Assembly (NCBI RefSeq): GCF_024362405.1
Contig: NZ_CP101454.1
Coordinates: 1,116,001 to 1,180,000 of the forward strand
Source of the DNA: Halorarius litoreus
GTDB taxonomy: Archaea; Halobacteriota; Halobacteria; Halobacteriales; Haloarculaceae
Direction: 5' to 3'
DNA: 64,000 bases
The number at the start of each line of letters is the position of its first letter. Position 1 is the stretch's first letter. Of this stretch, positions 1 to 8,925 are shown piece by piece. The notes beneath the pieces were generated by a model. It ran no database searches. It saw nothing but the letters and a program-made list of their open reading frames with translations, and was not told the origin of the DNA. The translations under genes and the position numbers were made by a program.

Positions 1-637
1 TCGCGACGGGGTCGAGCTCGGCGATGGGGTGGTCGCCGACCATCCGACCGAGCACCTCGTGTTCCTCCTGTTCGGACGGGTAGCCGAGGTGGAGCTTCAT
101 CGTGAAGCGGTCGAGCTCTGCCGCCGGAAGCTCGTAGGTCCGGTCGCGCTCGACGGAGTTCTGCGTCGCGACGACGAAAAACGGGTTCGGCACCTTGTGC
201 GTCGTGCCGTCGACGGTCACCTGCGCCTCCTCCATCGCTTCGAGGAGCGCGGACTGCGTCTTGGGGGGCGCGCGGTTGATCTCGTCACCGAGCAGGACGT
301 TCGCGAAGACGGGGCCGGGGCGGAACTCGAACTCGCGGGTCTTCTGGTTGAAGACGTTGACGCCGGTGATGTCCGAGGGCAGGAGGTCGGGGGTGAACTG
401 GACGCGCTTGAACTCGCACTCGAAGGAGGTGGCGACTGCGCGAGCGAGCATCGTCTTGCCGACGCCGGGCACGTCTTCGAGGAGGACGTGCCCACGACCC
501 AGCATCGCCACGAGGAGGTGTTCGATGGCCGCCTCGTTGCCGACGATGACGCGGCCGACGTTCTCGATGACGTCGCGAGCGACCGCGCCCGCGTCGCTGA
601 CCGGCAACGGCTCGGCGCGTGGCTGGGTGTCACTCAT
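1..637 (-). CDS. MoxR-family AAA+ ATPase (C-terminus outside window)
   Basis: Reads from an ATG at 637 off the left edge, so only about 212 N-terminal residues are visible. Seen: Walker A GVGKT within [11 protein letters not shown], a Walker-B-like region ending [12 protein letters not shown], the family phrase LLEAMEE, and a sensor-1 region VVATQNSVE. These are standard for MoxR ATPases, which act as chaperones in maturing metal- or complex-containing proteins and are usually followed by a DUF58/vWA partner. That partner would lie outside the window. The start follows a GC-poor gap of about 140 bp. Assignment is secure; the client is unknown. Confidence 0.93.
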   Translation of the reverse strand, partial: MSDTQPRAEPLPVSDAGAVARDVIENVGRVIVGNEAAIEHLLVAMLGRGHVLLEDVPGVGKTMLARAVATSFECEFKRVQFTPDLLPSDITGVNVFNQKTREFEFRPGPVFANVLLGDEINRAPPKTQSALLEAMEEAQVTVDGTTHKVPNPFFVVATQNSVERDRTYELPAAELDRFTMKLHLGYPSEQEEHEVLGRMVGDHPIAELDPVA

Positions 638-777
638 TGGCTCGGGAACCATACCGGGCGGTTTGCTCCGTGCGGTAAGTGCTTTCCCCTGACGGCCTGC
701 GTGTCATTGTCGCACGAAACGGGCTGTAGCGTTGTAAGGCTGACTGCTACGGGTATCGAGGACTCAATAGCGGCAGA

Positions 778-1068
778 TTACCACTGCTTGCAGTCGGGAC
801 ACACCAGCCCGGCGTCGTCGCGCCACCGCTTCTGCACGACGGCACCGCAGGAATCGCACGCCGCGCCGTCCGGCGCGAACGCGTAGGTGGAGACGGCCGG
901 AGACACGTCGTCTACGGGTTCCTCGCCAGCGGGTGACGAATCGGCGGCATCGACATCCTCCGAGTCCGCCTCAGCCTCGGCCGCCTCGTCGCCGGAGGCT
1001 CCGTCACCGTCGGCCGAATCACTCGGCGCACTGCGGGCGAACTCGTCGAGCGAGCGGTCACGGGACAC
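778..1068 (-). CDS. Small acidic zinc-ribbon protein (DUF7573-like)
   Basis: A 96-aa protein. Residues about 1-60 are a low-complexity stretch rich in Asp, Glu, Ala and Ser. The C-terminus carries CDSCG, then CPDCKQW, a four-Cys zinc ribbon ending at the last residues. Small proteins of this layout are widespread in haloarchaea and have no defined biochemical role. It lies between the MoxR gene and a divergent small membrane gene and does not overlap either. Family name is from memory and should be treated as approximate; the zinc ribbon is directly visible. Confidence 0.8.
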   Translation of the reverse strand: MSRDRSLDEFARSAPSDSADGDGASGDEAAEAEADSEDVDAADSSPAGEEPVDDVSPAVSTYAFAPDGAACDSCGAVVQKRWRDDAGLVCPDCKQW

Positions 1069-1144
1069 AGGTCACCTGCGACGCGAACCGGCAAGAGCGT
1101 GGCGAACCCGGAAGTAGCAAGTAGCCCGCGTCGTACCTCCAGGT

Positions 1145-1375
1145 ATGGCAGACGCGACCGGCGGTCTCATCGAGAGCATCCTTCGGATGCCCGGTGAGTT
1201 CGCGAGCATCGCAGCACAGAGTCCCGAGCAGGCGATCCTGCTGGCGGTCGGCGCGCTCATCACCGGCTTCGCAGCCGTCCTGTTCGGCGTCCTCGCGGCC
1301 GGCGGCGTGGGCAAAGCGTTCGTCCGTGCGCTCCCCTCGGGCCGCCAGCCGCCCCAGCAGCAGAGCCAGCGGTAA
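1145..1375 (+). CDS. Small single-span membrane protein, haloarchaeal
   Basis: A 76-aa protein starting MADATGGLIES. One strong hydrophobic segment at about residues 27-55 (AILLAVGALITGFAAVLFGV) is followed by a basic, Gln/Pro-rich tail. The coding strand is opposite to both neighbours and the start sits about 75 nt past the start codon of the divergent zinc-ribbon gene. No catalytic motif is visible. Likely a conserved haloarchaeal membrane peptide; function unknown. Confidence 0.7.
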   Translation: MADATGGLIESILRMPGEFASIAAQSPEQAILLAVGALITGFAAVLFGVLAAGGVGKAFVRALPSGRQPPQQQSQR

Positions 1376-1384
1376 CACCCCCAC

Positions 1385-2362
1385 TTACTCCTGCAGGGCC
1401 TCACCCGCGAGCCGTACGGCCGCGTCGAGGTCCGGCCCGAGCGGCGAGCCCGCGACGATGCCGTCGGCGTACTCGCGGAGGGCGTCGGCCCGTTCGGCGA
1501 CCGTCTCGGGTGTGCCCGCGATGCAGAACGCGTCGAGCATCGGCTCCGTCACGCGCCCGAACGCCTCGCGGAATTCGCCCGCCGAGATGTCCTCGCCGAT
1601 GGCGCTCGCGCGCTCGGGGTCGATGCCGTGCCGGTCGAGGACGGGCGGCGCAGCCCCCGCGGTGATGAACGCCACCGGCGGGCGGGCAGCCTCCCGGGCG
1701 GCCTCGGCGTCCTCGCTCACCGACACTGCGGCGTAGGCCGCGAGCGTGAACTCCCCCCGGGCGTCGGGGCGCTCGTCGAGCCCGATGTCGACCTGTTCGC
1801 GCGCCCACGCGAGGTCGTCGGGGTGCGAGCCGTTGAACAGCAGCCCGTCGGCGTGTTTCGCGGCCATCCGACACATGTGCGGCCCCTCGCCGCCCACGAG
1901 CACGGGAATCGAATCCCCCTGTGGCGGCTCGAAGTTCAGCCCGGCGTCGTCGGCCGCGTGGACGCCGTCGCGGGTGACGCGCTCGCCGCGCCAGAGCGCC
2001 TGGGCGTCCTTGAACGCCTGCAGGACGGCAGAGAGCCCCCGATCGCGGTCGACACCCAGATTTCGGAGGGTGGAGGGGTCGCCCGGCCCGATGCCGAAGA
2101 CGGCGCGTCCATCAGAGGACTCATCGAGGGTGGCGACCTGCCCCGCGAGCGCGACCGGGTGGGTCTGGTAGGGGTTCGCGACCCCGGGGCCGACGCGCAC
2201 GGACTCGGTCGCCCGGGCCACACGGTCGAGTGCGACGAACGGGTCGCGGTTGTTGTAGTGCGACGAGCAGAAGATCGTCTCGAAGCCTGCGTTCTCTGCG
2301 CGAGAACCGAGGTCGGCGATGCGGTCGACGGGGTGTTCGGGCGTGAGTTCGATGGCTAGCAT
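1385..2362 (-). CDS. mer: 5,10-methylenetetrahydromethanopterin reductase-type F420 enzyme
   Basis: A 325-aa TIM-barrel protein of the luciferase-like, F420-dependent family. Seen: N-terminal MLAIELTPEHPV, the FGIGPGDP segment typical of Mer, and GGEGPHMCRMAAKHADG, which matches the F420/phosphate-binding part. Full length for the family (about 320-330 aa). In methanogens Mer reduces methylene-H4MPT with F420H2. Haloarchaea are not methanogens and keep Mer-like enzymes probably for folate-type C1 metabolism, so the physiological substrate is inferred. It is followed upstream by cofE and lies in the same 11 kb as npdG, two other F420 genes. Confidence 0.88.
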   Translation of the reverse strand: MLAIELTPEHPVDRIADLGSRAENAGFETIFCSSHYNNRDPFVALDRVARATESVRVGPGVANPYQTHPVALAGQVATLDESSDGRAVFGIGPGDPSTLRNLGVDRDRGLSAVLQAFKDAQALWRGERVTRDGVHAADDAGLNFEPPQGDSIPVLVGGEGPHMCRMAAKHADGLLFNGSHPDDLAWAREQVDIGLDERPDARGEFTLAAYAAVSVSEDAEAAREAARPPVAFITAGAAPPVLDRHGIDPERASAIGEDISAGEFREAFGRVTEPMLDAFCIAGTPETVAERADALREYADGIVAGSPLGPDLDAAVRLAGEALQE

Positions 2363-3022
2363 TGGTTGGATTCGGTGTGTTCGTCGAGGGGACCGTTTCG
2401 GGTCGAGCGACTGGTGAGGGTGGCACAGCGCGTCCTGCTGTCGGTGTCAGCAACACCTCGGAAGCCCTCACGCGCTCCGCTCCTGCGACTCGCTGGGCGC
2501 CTCGGGTCGCCTTCGGCGACACCTGCGGTGCTTGCGTCGTCTCGAACGCGGAGCGCGCTCGCCCTTCCAGTCCACCAGGGGACGATAGCTGAGGTGCCGA
2601 CGACGGGCCAAGACGCACCGGCCGACCACCGGGAGGCCGTGTGCGTCTCGGGAGAGGGTTGGTTCGGTGCGGGCCTGGTGCCCTCGCAAGCAAAGCGATC
2701 GAGGGCTCGGGAGACGAGTGGAGCGAGTCTCCTGGCGGACTGGAAGGACGAGGCCGCGCGACCCGTCCCGGGCGACGGTGAGCCGAACGAAGTGAGGCGA
2801 ACGTTACGAGACGACCGGAGGGAGTCTCGCAGAATAAGCATCGCAGGCGCGAAGCGCCGAGGAGCATGGTTCAAAAGACCGCGCGATGCGCGGTCTTTTG
2901 TCATTCCAGAAATCAGAGATTTCTGGAGACAGCGAGCCGCGGAAGGTCGCACGGCCGAGGGCTTCCGAGATGTCGTAAACTCCGTGTCGATTCTCACCAG
3001 CGAGTCACCCACCATCGACGTA
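2363..3022. other. Intergenic region with haloarchaeal repeat-like sequence, no gene
   Basis: 660 bp between cofE and mer. Reading frames here are open on both strands only because of composition and show no recognisable protein. The segment 2450-2600 resembles 10010-10160 (shared CCTGCGGTGCTTGC, and the partial match CTCGCCCTTCCAGTCCACCA against CTCGCCCTTTGCGATTCCACCA). The motif GGACTGGAAGG near 2738 recurs at 10204. Two perfect hairpins occur at 2873-2926. I see no promoter that I could assign with confidence. Confidence 0.6.
2873..2926. terminator. Two consecutive perfect hairpins, likely bidirectional terminator
   Basis: First hairpin: AAAAGACCGCG at 2873-2883 pairs with CGCGGTCTTTT at 2889-2899 around a 5-nt loop, giving an 11-bp stem with a T run on either strand. 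Second hairpin: CCAGAAATC at 2906-2914 pairs with GATTTCTGG at 2918-2926 around a 3-nt loop. They lie about 100 nt past the cofE stop codon and before mer. Termination is the simplest reading; a processing site or small RNA is possible. Confidence 0.55.
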
Positions 3023-3775
3023 CTACCCCTCGAACTCCCACTCCCGGAGTGCGGCACGGACGATGTCATCCGCTTCGCTCCGGAACAGGTTGTTCGAGCC
3101 CTCGTGGTCACCGAACTCGAAGCCTCGAACCACGGCGGCGGGCGTCCCGCCGTCGCCCTCGCCCGTGACCAGATTCGCTGCCCCGGCCAACTCGTCGACG
3201 ACCGACTGGACGGTCGCTTCCATCTCGCGACCCTCGCGGTCCGTCTCCCCGCGCCAGTCGCGGGAGGCGGGGATTCCGGCCCAGCCGACCGCGACCCCGC
3301 GCTGGCCGTAGCGGAAGGGGCGGCCGGAGGTGTCGGTGACGACGACCGGCACATCGAGTGCCTCGTGGAGCCGCTCGGCGGAGGCGCTCGGGTCCTCAGG
3401 CAGCAGCAAGAGGTCGCCGCCGGGGACGTTCGAGCGGTCGATACCGGCGTTGACGGTGATGTGGCCGAAGTGCGTGACCGCGAGGATGAACGGTGCCTCG
3501 ACGATGAGTTCCTCGCTCTCCTCGATGACGGCCTGGGCGAACCGCGGGTCCTTCGACTCGCCGGTGATGGCTTCGAGGCGGTCGGCGATGGCACGGGCGC
3601 GCTCGCCCGCCGGGAAGTCCGCGAAGTCGAACGTCCGGCCCTCGGCCTTCGAGACGACGGTAGAGGCGACACAGAGGACGTCGCCCGGCTGTAGCACGGC
3701 GCGCTCGTCGATGAGCGCGGCGAGGTCGTCGCCCTCGCGTATCTCGGGCAGTCCGGCCACCGGAGTCACCTGCAT
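3023..3775 (-). CDS. cofE: Coenzyme F420-0:L-glutamate ligase
   Basis: A 250-aa protein that adds glutamate residues to F420-0 with GTP. Start chosen at MQVTPVAGLPEI (3775) because family members begin with this motif; an upstream in-frame codon at 3847 adds an unlike sequence. Seen: LPEIREGDDLAALI, CVASTVVSKAEG, HFGHITVNAGIDRSNV, TDTSGRPFRYGQRGVAVG, and the end GSNNLFRSEADD. Length matches single-domain archaeal CofE. Same strand as mer with 660 bp between, so probably a separate transcript. It supports active F420 polyglutamylation in this organism. Confidence 0.93.
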   Translation of the reverse strand: MQVTPVAGLPEIREGDDLAALIDERAVLQPGDVLCVASTVVSKAEGRTFDFADFPAGERARAIADRLEAITGESKDPRFAQAVIEESEELIVEAPFILAVTHFGHITVNAGIDRSNVPGGDLLLLPEDPSASAERLHEALDVPVVVTDTSGRPFRYGQRGVAVGWAGIPASRDWRGETDREGREMEATVQSVVDELAGAANLVTGEGDGGTPAAVVRGFEFGDHEGSNNLFRSEADDIVRAALREWEFEG

Positions 3776-3986
3776 ACCCGACCTCGGGTGGCGGACCTCA
3801 AAAAGGCGAGCGATACCGGAGCTTCGAGCGACGCATGCGACGTGCAAACACGGTATGTCGTGAACGACCGTGAGCGACTCGCTGCGTCCAGTTCACGCCC
3901 AGAGAGCAAAACACCCGTTCACCCTATTGGTCAATATTGCCGCACAGTGGCCTCCTATCGGTGCAATATGCGGCGAACACGCCGGA

Positions 3987-3993
3987 TTTATAT
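3987..3993 (+). promoter_or_regulatory. TATA box of the aconitase gene
   Basis: TTTATAT lies 27-33 nt before the acn ATG at 4020. This is the usual archaeal TATA spacing and predicts a leaderless or nearly leaderless mRNA. Confidence 0.7.
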
Positions 3994-4019
3994 CCGACGC
4001 AACCTGACCGCTAGCCGTT

Positions 4020-5993
4020 ATGGGACAGACGCTTACGGAGAAGATCCTCGAAGACCACCTCGTCGAGGGTACCCTCGAGACGGGGGAGGAGATCGGGATC
4101 GAGATCGACCAGGTCCTCACGCAGGACACCACCGGCACGCTCGTATGGCTGCAGTTCGAGGCCCTCGGCCTCGACGAGGTCCAGACGGAGATCGCCGCGC
4201 AGTACTGTGACCACCAGACCTACCAGTTCGACTTCAAGAACACCGACGACCACCGCTTCCTGCGCTCGGCTGCGGGGACGTTCGGTGCCCACTTCTCCCG
4301 CCCGGGCAACGGCATTTGCCACAACGTCCACAAGGAGAACTTCGCGGCGCCCGGCAAGACGATGCTCGGCTCGGACAGCCACACGCCCACGCCGGGTGGC
4401 CTCGGCGAACTCGCCATCGGCTCCGGTGGCCTCGACGTCGCCGTCGCGATGGGTGGCGGCCCGTACTACATCGAGATGCCCGAAGTCGTCAACGTGCGGC
4501 TCGAGGGCGAACTCCCCGAGTGGTCCACGGCGAAGGACGTCGCGCTCGAGATGCTGCGCCGCCTCACCGTGAAGGGCGGCGTCGGCAAGATCTTCGAGTA
4601 CACCGGTCCCGGCGTCGAGTCGCTCTCGGTGCCCGAGCGGACGACCATCACGAACCTCGGCACCGAGCTCGGTGCCACCACGTCCATCTTCCCGACCGAC
4701 GAGAAGACGAAGGACTACCTCGCCCGCCAGGGTCGCGAGGACGTCTTCGAGGACATCGGTCCCGACGAGGACGCCGAGTACGACGACGAGATCGTCGTCG
4801 ACCTCTCGGACATCGAGCCGCTCATCGCCTGTCCGAGCATGCCCGACAACGTCGTGCCCGTCCGCGAGGTCGCGGGCGAGACCGTCGAGCAGGTCATCGT
4901 CGGCTCCTGTACGAACGGTGGCTACGAGGACATCCTCCCGACCGCGAAGATGCTCGAGGGTCGTGAGATGGACAAGAAGACCGAGATGATCGTCGCCCCC
5001 GGCTCCAAGCAGGCCTCGGAGATCCTCGCCCGCCAGGGCTGGACCGCCGAGCTGATGGCCGCCGGTGTCAACTTCTCGGAGGCGACGTGTGGTGCCTGTA
5101 TCGGCATCGGCCACGTCCCCGCGTCGGACTCGGTCTCGCTGCGGACGTTCAACCGCAACTTCGAGGGCCGCTCCGGCATCGAGGACGACAACGTCTACCT
5201 CTGCTCGCCGGAGGTCGCCGCCGCCGCGGCGCTCAAGGGCGAGATCGTCGACCCGCGTGACCTCGCCGACGAGCTCGGTGACCTCGAGGCGCCCGGCGTC
5301 GAGCTGCCCGAGAAGTACGACGGCTCGAAGGCCGACCTCATCGCGCCCGACGAGGCCGTCGACGACGACCTCGTCAAGGGGCCGAACATCGGCGACGTCC
5401 CGCTCAAGGACCCCCTCGACGCGCACCTCGAAGGCGAGGCGCTCCTGAAGATGGAGGACAACATCACGACCGACCACATCATTCCTGCCACGCAGGACAT
5501 CCTGATGTACCGGTCGAACGTCCCCAAGCTCTCGGAGTTCACGCTGTCGCGTGTCGACGACACGTTCGCACAGCGCGCGCTCGACTCCGACGGCGGCTTC
5601 CTCGTCGCCGGCGAGAACTACGGGCAGGGCTCCTCGCGTGAACACGCGGCCCTCTGTCCGATGTTCCTCGGCATCGAGGGCGTCCTCGCGCAGTCGTTCG
5701 CCCGCATCCACAAGGCGAACCTGTTCAACTTCGGCCTCATCCCGCTGACGATCAGCGCTGAGGACTACGAGAACATCGAGCAGGGCGACGACATCGAGAT
5801 CGTCGACGACGTCGCCGAGGCCGTCGCGTCCGGCCAGGAGGAGTTCACGGTCCGCGTCAACGACGACTGGGAACTCACCGCCGAACTCGACGCCTCCGAG
5901 CGCGAGCGCCGCATCCTCGCGGCCGGTGGCAAGCTCTCGCTGACGAAGCAGCAGTACGAGAACGAGGGCGGCGCGGCACCCGCCGACGACTAA
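4020..5993 (+). CDS. acn: Aconitate hydratase
   Basis: A 657-aa archaeal-type aconitase that isomerises citrate to isocitrate in the TCA cycle. The [4Fe-4S] cysteines are C297 in GSCTNGG, and C357 and C360 in CGACIGIG. The swivel domain near the C-terminus contains ENYGQGSSREHAAL, the substrate-binding loop. Start at 4020 agrees with the TATA box 30 nt upstream. The length is that of the short aconitase/homoaconitase-like archaeal form rather than the 890-aa bacterial AcnA. Very acidic, as expected for a haloarchaeal cytosolic enzyme. Monocistronic. Confidence 0.97.
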   Translation: MGQTLTEKILEDHLVEGTLETGEEIGIEIDQVLTQDTTGTLVWLQFEALGLDEVQTEIAAQYCDHQTYQFDFKNTDDHRFLRSAAGTFGAHFSRPGNGICHNVHKENFAAPGKTMLGSDSHTPTPGGLGELAIGSGGLDVAVAMGGGPYYIEMPEVVNVRLEGELPEWSTAKDVALEMLRRLTVKGGVGKIFEYTGPGVESLSVPERTTITNLGTELGATTSIFPTDEKTKDYLARQGREDVFEDIGPDEDAEYDDEIVVDLSDIEPLIACPSMPDNVVPVREVAGETVEQVIVGSCTNGGYEDILPTAKMLEGREMDKKTEMIVAPGSKQASEILARQGWTAELMAAGVNFSEATCGACIGIGHVPASDSVSLRTFNRNFEGRSGIEDDNVYLCSPEVAAAAALKGEIVDPRDLADELGDLEAPGVELPEKYDGSKADLIAPDEAVDDDLVKGPNIGDVPLKDPLDAHLEGEALLKMEDNITTDHIIPATQDILMYRSNVPKLSEFTLSRVDDTFAQRALDSDGGFLVAGENYGQGSSREHAALCPMFLGIEGVLAQSFARIHKANLFNFGLIPLTISAEDYENIEQGDDIEIVDDVAEAVASGQEEFTVRVNDDWELTAELDASERERRILAAGGKLSLTKQQYENEGGAAPADD

Positions 5994-6337
5994 CGGCACA
6001 GCCACCCGCGAGACCCGCCTCGCGGACACGGTGTCCATTTCTTTGCACACCGAGGTACACCTAGCGGCAGCACTGCGCAAGGGAGTGCCAGAAACCGACA
6101 GACAGCAGCGCCGCTCGAACGTGTAGAAAAGTCTCCGACGCGCGGCGATAGGGGGGAGAGTGCCGCGCGTCGGAAACGGGGTGGGGGGTGGGGATGCACC
6201 CAAACGGGTGCACCCTACGGTAATCGGGATGTATATAAGAAGGTTGTGGGCGAAATCGGCGCTCAAATAAGCCGAGGGCGTCCTGAACGGATGTTCTGGC
6301 CGGTAGCCATTTGTGTGAGTACGTCTAACCCGTCGTC
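5994..6337. other. Intergenic region with hairpin and strong TATA box
   Basis: 344 bp with no gene. TGCACCC (6195-6201) and GGGTGCA (6206-6212) form a perfect 7-bp inverted repeat around AAAC. Just downstream, TATATAA at 6233-6239 is a strong TATA box. The rimI start is about 100 nt past this TATA box, so either rimI has a long leader or a small RNA or peptide starts near 6262. G runs at 6150-6190 precede the hairpin. Confidence 0.5.
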
Positions 6338-6823
6338 GTGACCACGACGGCCTCCGAGGCCGGGGCGTTCCCCGTCCGGCAGGCGACCCGCGCCGACCTG
6401 CTCGAGGTGTTCCGCATCGAGCAGCAGTCGTTCCCCCAGCCGTGGCCGTTCGCCGCCTTCGAGCGGTTTCTGGGGCAGCCGGGCTTTCTCGTCGCGGAGG
6501 CAGCAGGGAGCGCCGACGGGCGGAGCGAGGTCGTCGGCTACGTCGTCTCCGATACGGTCCCGAACCACGGCCGACCGCTGGGCCACGTGAAGGACATCGC
6601 GGTCCGCCCCGACTGCCGGGGACAGGGACTCGGCTCGCTCCTCCTGGAGCAGGCGCTCACAGTGATGGCGAGCGTCGACGCCGCCTCCGTCAAACTCGAG
6701 GTCAGGGAGTCGAACGACCCCGCGATCGACCTCTACCGACGGCACGGCTTCGTCCACCGGCGCACGGTCCCGCGCTACTACGACGACGGCGAGTCGGCGC
6801 TCATCATGGTCCGAGACCTCTGA
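6338..6823 (+). CDS. rimI: Ribosomal protein S18-alanine N-acetyltransferase type GNAT
   Basis: A 161-aa GNAT-fold acetyltransferase. Seen: FRIEQQSFPQPW near the N-terminus, which is a RimI hallmark, the acetyl-CoA pyrophosphate loop CRGQGLGSLLLEQAL, and LEVRESNDPAIDLYRRHGF. In archaea this family acetylates N-termini of many proteins, so the substrate range is probably broader than S18. The start is a GTG at 6338, since no in-frame ATG gives a sensible N-terminus. Convergent with the NUDIX gene 20 bp downstream. Confidence 0.88.
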   Translation: MTTTASEAGAFPVRQATRADLLEVFRIEQQSFPQPWPFAAFERFLGQPGFLVAEAAGSADGRSEVVGYVVSDTVPNHGRPLGHVKDIAVRPDCRGQGLGSLLLEQALTVMASVDAASVKLEVRESNDPAIDLYRRHGFVHRRTVPRYYDDGESALIMVRDL

Positions 6824-6843
6824 GGCGCCGCGACCGCTGAGCC

Positions 6844-7389
6844 TCAGATGAGGCCGTCCGCTTTCGCCAACAGCACCCCCTCGATAGTGGCGTCGTTCGC
6901 CGGCGCCTCCCTGGCGCGAGCGAGCGCCTCGTCGACGGGAACGCTCGTCACCGTCAAGAACTCGTTGCCGTCGAGTTTGCGCTCCACGGGTTCGAGCCCC
7001 TCGGCGAACACGATGCCGCGGCGGTGTCTGAGGACGCCCGTCGAACACCAGAACTCCTCGACGAGGGAGGTTCCCGCGGGGTCGAAGCCCGCCTCCTCGC
7101 GGAGTTCGCGGGCCCCCGCCTCCGTGAACGACTCGCCGTCCTCGACGATGCCCGCGACGAGTTCGAGACAGTGTTCGCGAATCGCGGGTCGGTACTGCTC
7201 GACCATCACGAGTTCGTCGCCGGTCGTGGCGACGACGACGACCGCCGGGGGCAGCTCCGCCCAGTAGTAGTTCTTCTCGGAGCCATCGGGCTGTTCGACG
7301 CGGTCGTAGCCGCCGGTGTACCAGCCGGTCTCGTACTCGGCGTTCGATTCGAGGACGGGCCAGTCGTGACGGATGTCGTGTGGGGTCAT
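6844..7389 (-). CDS. NUDIX hydrolase
   Basis: A 181-aa protein with a perfect Nudix box: GIVEDGE, then REL and EEAGF in the spacing Gx5Ex7REUxEExGU. The ADP-ribose-pyrophosphatase-like features VVEQYRP (seen as MVEQYRPAIRE) and EFWCSTGVL flank the box, so ADP-ribose or a similar nucleoside diphosphate derivative is the likely substrate. Its ATG overlaps the stop of the upstream membrane gene by ATGA (7386-7389), so translation is probably coupled. Last gene of a three-gene operon (8241 to 6844). Confidence 0.92.
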   Translation of the reverse strand: MTPHDIRHDWPVLESNAEYETGWYTGGYDRVEQPDGSEKNYYWAELPPAVVVVATTGDELVMVEQYRPAIREHCLELVAGIVEDGESFTEAGARELREEAGFDPAGTSLVEEFWCSTGVLRHRRGIVFAEGLEPVERKLDGNEFLTVTSVPVDEALARAREAPANDATIEGVLLAKADGLI

Positions 7390-7820
7390 GGCTGAATCAC
7401 TTCGAGTCGGTAGCGTGTGCCCTCGTAGCTGACGTACACCTGCTCGGTGCGCACGGCGTCGGGATACTGCACGGTGTAGGCGTCGACCTCGTCGAACGGC
7501 GAGTGGGTGAACGCGCCCTTGAAGCCGAACGGGCCGCGCCAGTACGGCTCGGAGCGGCCGGTGGCGCTCGCGCTCGCGTTCTCGCTCTCGTTGCCGAGCG
7601 CGTCGAGTGCGCCGAGCGCGCCGAACGTGTACGGGTAGCGTCGCTGCGAGAGGTTCGTGATGTTCGCGGGCTGGACGTCGGCGGGCGTCTCCGTGACGAC
7701 GGTCGCCTCCAGGTAGTACGGGTCGCCGCTCTTGAGGTAGGAGGGGAGCGCCCCGAGCGCGAGCAGGAGGACGAGGACGACGAGGATGCCGACGACGACG
7801 TTGCGGGTGACCGGACGCAT
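7386..7820 (-). CDS. Membrane-anchored protein of NUDIX operon
   Basis: A 144-aa protein, start taken at MRPVTRNVVVG (7820), which is 1 nt after the stop of the upstream gene. An upstream in-frame codon would overlap that gene. Residues about 8-26 form one hydrophobic helix (VVVGILVVLVLLLALGA); the rest is an extracytoplasmic Tyr-rich domain ending VSYEGTRYRLEVIQP. No enzyme motif. The tight coupling to DUF5809-like and NUDIX genes suggests a shared role, which is unknown. Confidence 0.75.
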   Translation of the reverse strand: MRPVTRNVVVGILVVLVLLLALGALPSYLKSGDPYYLEATVVTETPADVQPANITNLSQRRYPYTFGALGALDALGNESENASASATGRSEPYWRGPFGFKGAFTHSPFDEVDAYTVQYPDAVRTEQVYVSYEGTRYRLEVIQP

Positions 7821-7821
7821 C

Positions 7822-8241
7822 TCAGGCCTCGAACGCGTCGCGGTAGACGCTCCCGAACGCCTGTCGGCGGAGCGTCGCAATCGCGGCCTCCCGTTCGTCC
7901 TGGTACGTCGCCGCGACGACTTCGCCGGTGGGGGCGACGTGCCAGACGACGTTGTCGACGTGCTCGCTCCCGCGGACCGTCGTGTCGAGGCCGGGGTTCG
8001 ACTCCCGGAACCGCTCGAACTCCTCGTGCGTCCCGACGTGGACTTCGAGCAGCGAGGCGAACAGCGCGTCCCGGGCAGTCTCGACGACGTCCTCGGTCAC
8101 GCGCTCGCCGTACTCCTCGCGGTCGAACGCCATCGCCTTCGCCACCTCGCGGACGACCGTCTTCGAGGTCGGAACCAACGCGTCGTACTCCTCGCGCGCC
8201 GCGTCGATGCTGTCGGGCGCGAGCAGTCCCTCGACGTGCAT
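7822..8241 (-). CDS. Haloarchaeal conserved protein (DUF5809-like)
   Basis: A 139-aa acidic protein starting MHVEGLLAPDS. No transmembrane segment or catalytic motif. It is the first gene of the operon and is followed after 1 nt by the membrane-anchored gene, then the NUDIX gene. The pairing with the next upstream DUF5810-like zinc protein recurs in haloarchaea as I recall it; the family number is from memory. Confidence 0.75.
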   Translation of the reverse strand: MHVEGLLAPDSIDAAREEYDALVPTSKTVVREVAKAMAFDREEYGERVTEDVVETARDALFASLLEVHVGTHEEFERFRESNPGLDTTVRGSEHVDNVVWHVAPTGEVVAATYQDEREAAIATLRRQAFGSVYRDAFEA

Positions 8242-8289
8242 ACCAGCGGGTAGGAACGGGAGGTAAGTAGGGGTACCGAAAGGAGCGAC

Positions 8290-8799
8290 TCAGGCGTCCG
8301 TGTCGTCGGAGTCGTCCGCAGCCCCGGTGTCACCCTCGCCCTCGGCTTCGTCGTCCGCGTCGTCCTCGCGCAGCATCTCGCGGGTGAGTTCCCGTGCCTC
8401 CTCCAGGACCTCCTGTGTCTCGGGGTCCTTCGGCACGTCCGCCTGCTGGTAGCCGTGGGCGGTGTCGGCGCCGTGGTCGTGGCCGAGGTGGTCGTGGTCG
8501 TGACCGTGCCCCTCGTGTTCGAACAGTTTCCCGGAGCGTTCGTGGTCGCCCTCGGCGGCGGCCTCGGAGTCGAGTTGGCCCGTGGTGTCTTCGAACACCT
8601 GCGGGAATTCGGCTTCCTCGGCGTGGTCCGCGACGCGCTCGGCGAGTTCGTGTTCGCCCTCGTCTTCCCAGCCCGGAGCGTGCTCGTCGAGCCACGCTTC
8701 GTGGTCCTCGCGGTGGAGCATCGCGGTAAAGGCGAGGTGGTTCGCGAGGTGCCGGGCGTCGACCTGCGGGTCGCCACACACGGGGCACGCGTATCCCAT
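8290..8799 (-). CDS. Zinc-finger and His-rich protein (DUF5810-like)
   Basis: A 169-aa protein with start at MGYACPVCGDPQ (8799), the conserved N-terminus of the family. An upstream in-frame codon would add 50 unlike residues. CPVCGDPQVDARHLANHLAF is a C2H2-like zinc site. The middle has a His/Asp-rich run (GHGHDHDHLGHDH) that could bind metal, and the C-terminus is an acidic tail. Role unknown. Same strand as the downstream NUDIX operon, 48 bp away. Confidence 0.8.
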   Translation of the reverse strand: MGYACPVCGDPQVDARHLANHLAFTAMLHREDHEAWLDEHAPGWEDEGEHELAERVADHAEEAEFPQVFEDTTGQLDSEAAAEGDHERSGKLFEHEGHGHDHDHLGHDHGADTAHGYQQADVPKDPETQEVLEEARELTREMLREDDADDEAEGEGDTGAADDSDDTDA

Positions 8800-8861
8800 G
8801 CGCGTGAGTGGGGGTTTCGGCCTGATAAGGGCTCGGAGGTTCGGCGGGAAGAAACAGCGTA

Positions 8862-8925
8862 GCCGGCTCTGTTGAACCCCGCAGTTACGGACGGTTTGTC
8901 GAGGTCGTGCTGCATTCAGAGCGCG
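8862..8925. repeat. Left copy of imperfect inverted repeat flanking the hydrolase
   Basis: Contains GGCTCTGTTGAACCCC, then CGTGCTGCATTCAGAG. Its reverse complement aligns with 9897-9956, where TTCAGCACGCC and GGGTTTCAACAGAACCG occur in the same order. The two copies face each other around the alpha/beta hydrolase gene. Such ends suggest a decayed mobile element. Confidence 0.45.

Noticed and set aside
4011..6266. 751-codon minus-strand frame opposite aconitase
   Set aside because: Shadow of a conserved gene; its composition is that of a haloarchaeal antisense frame.
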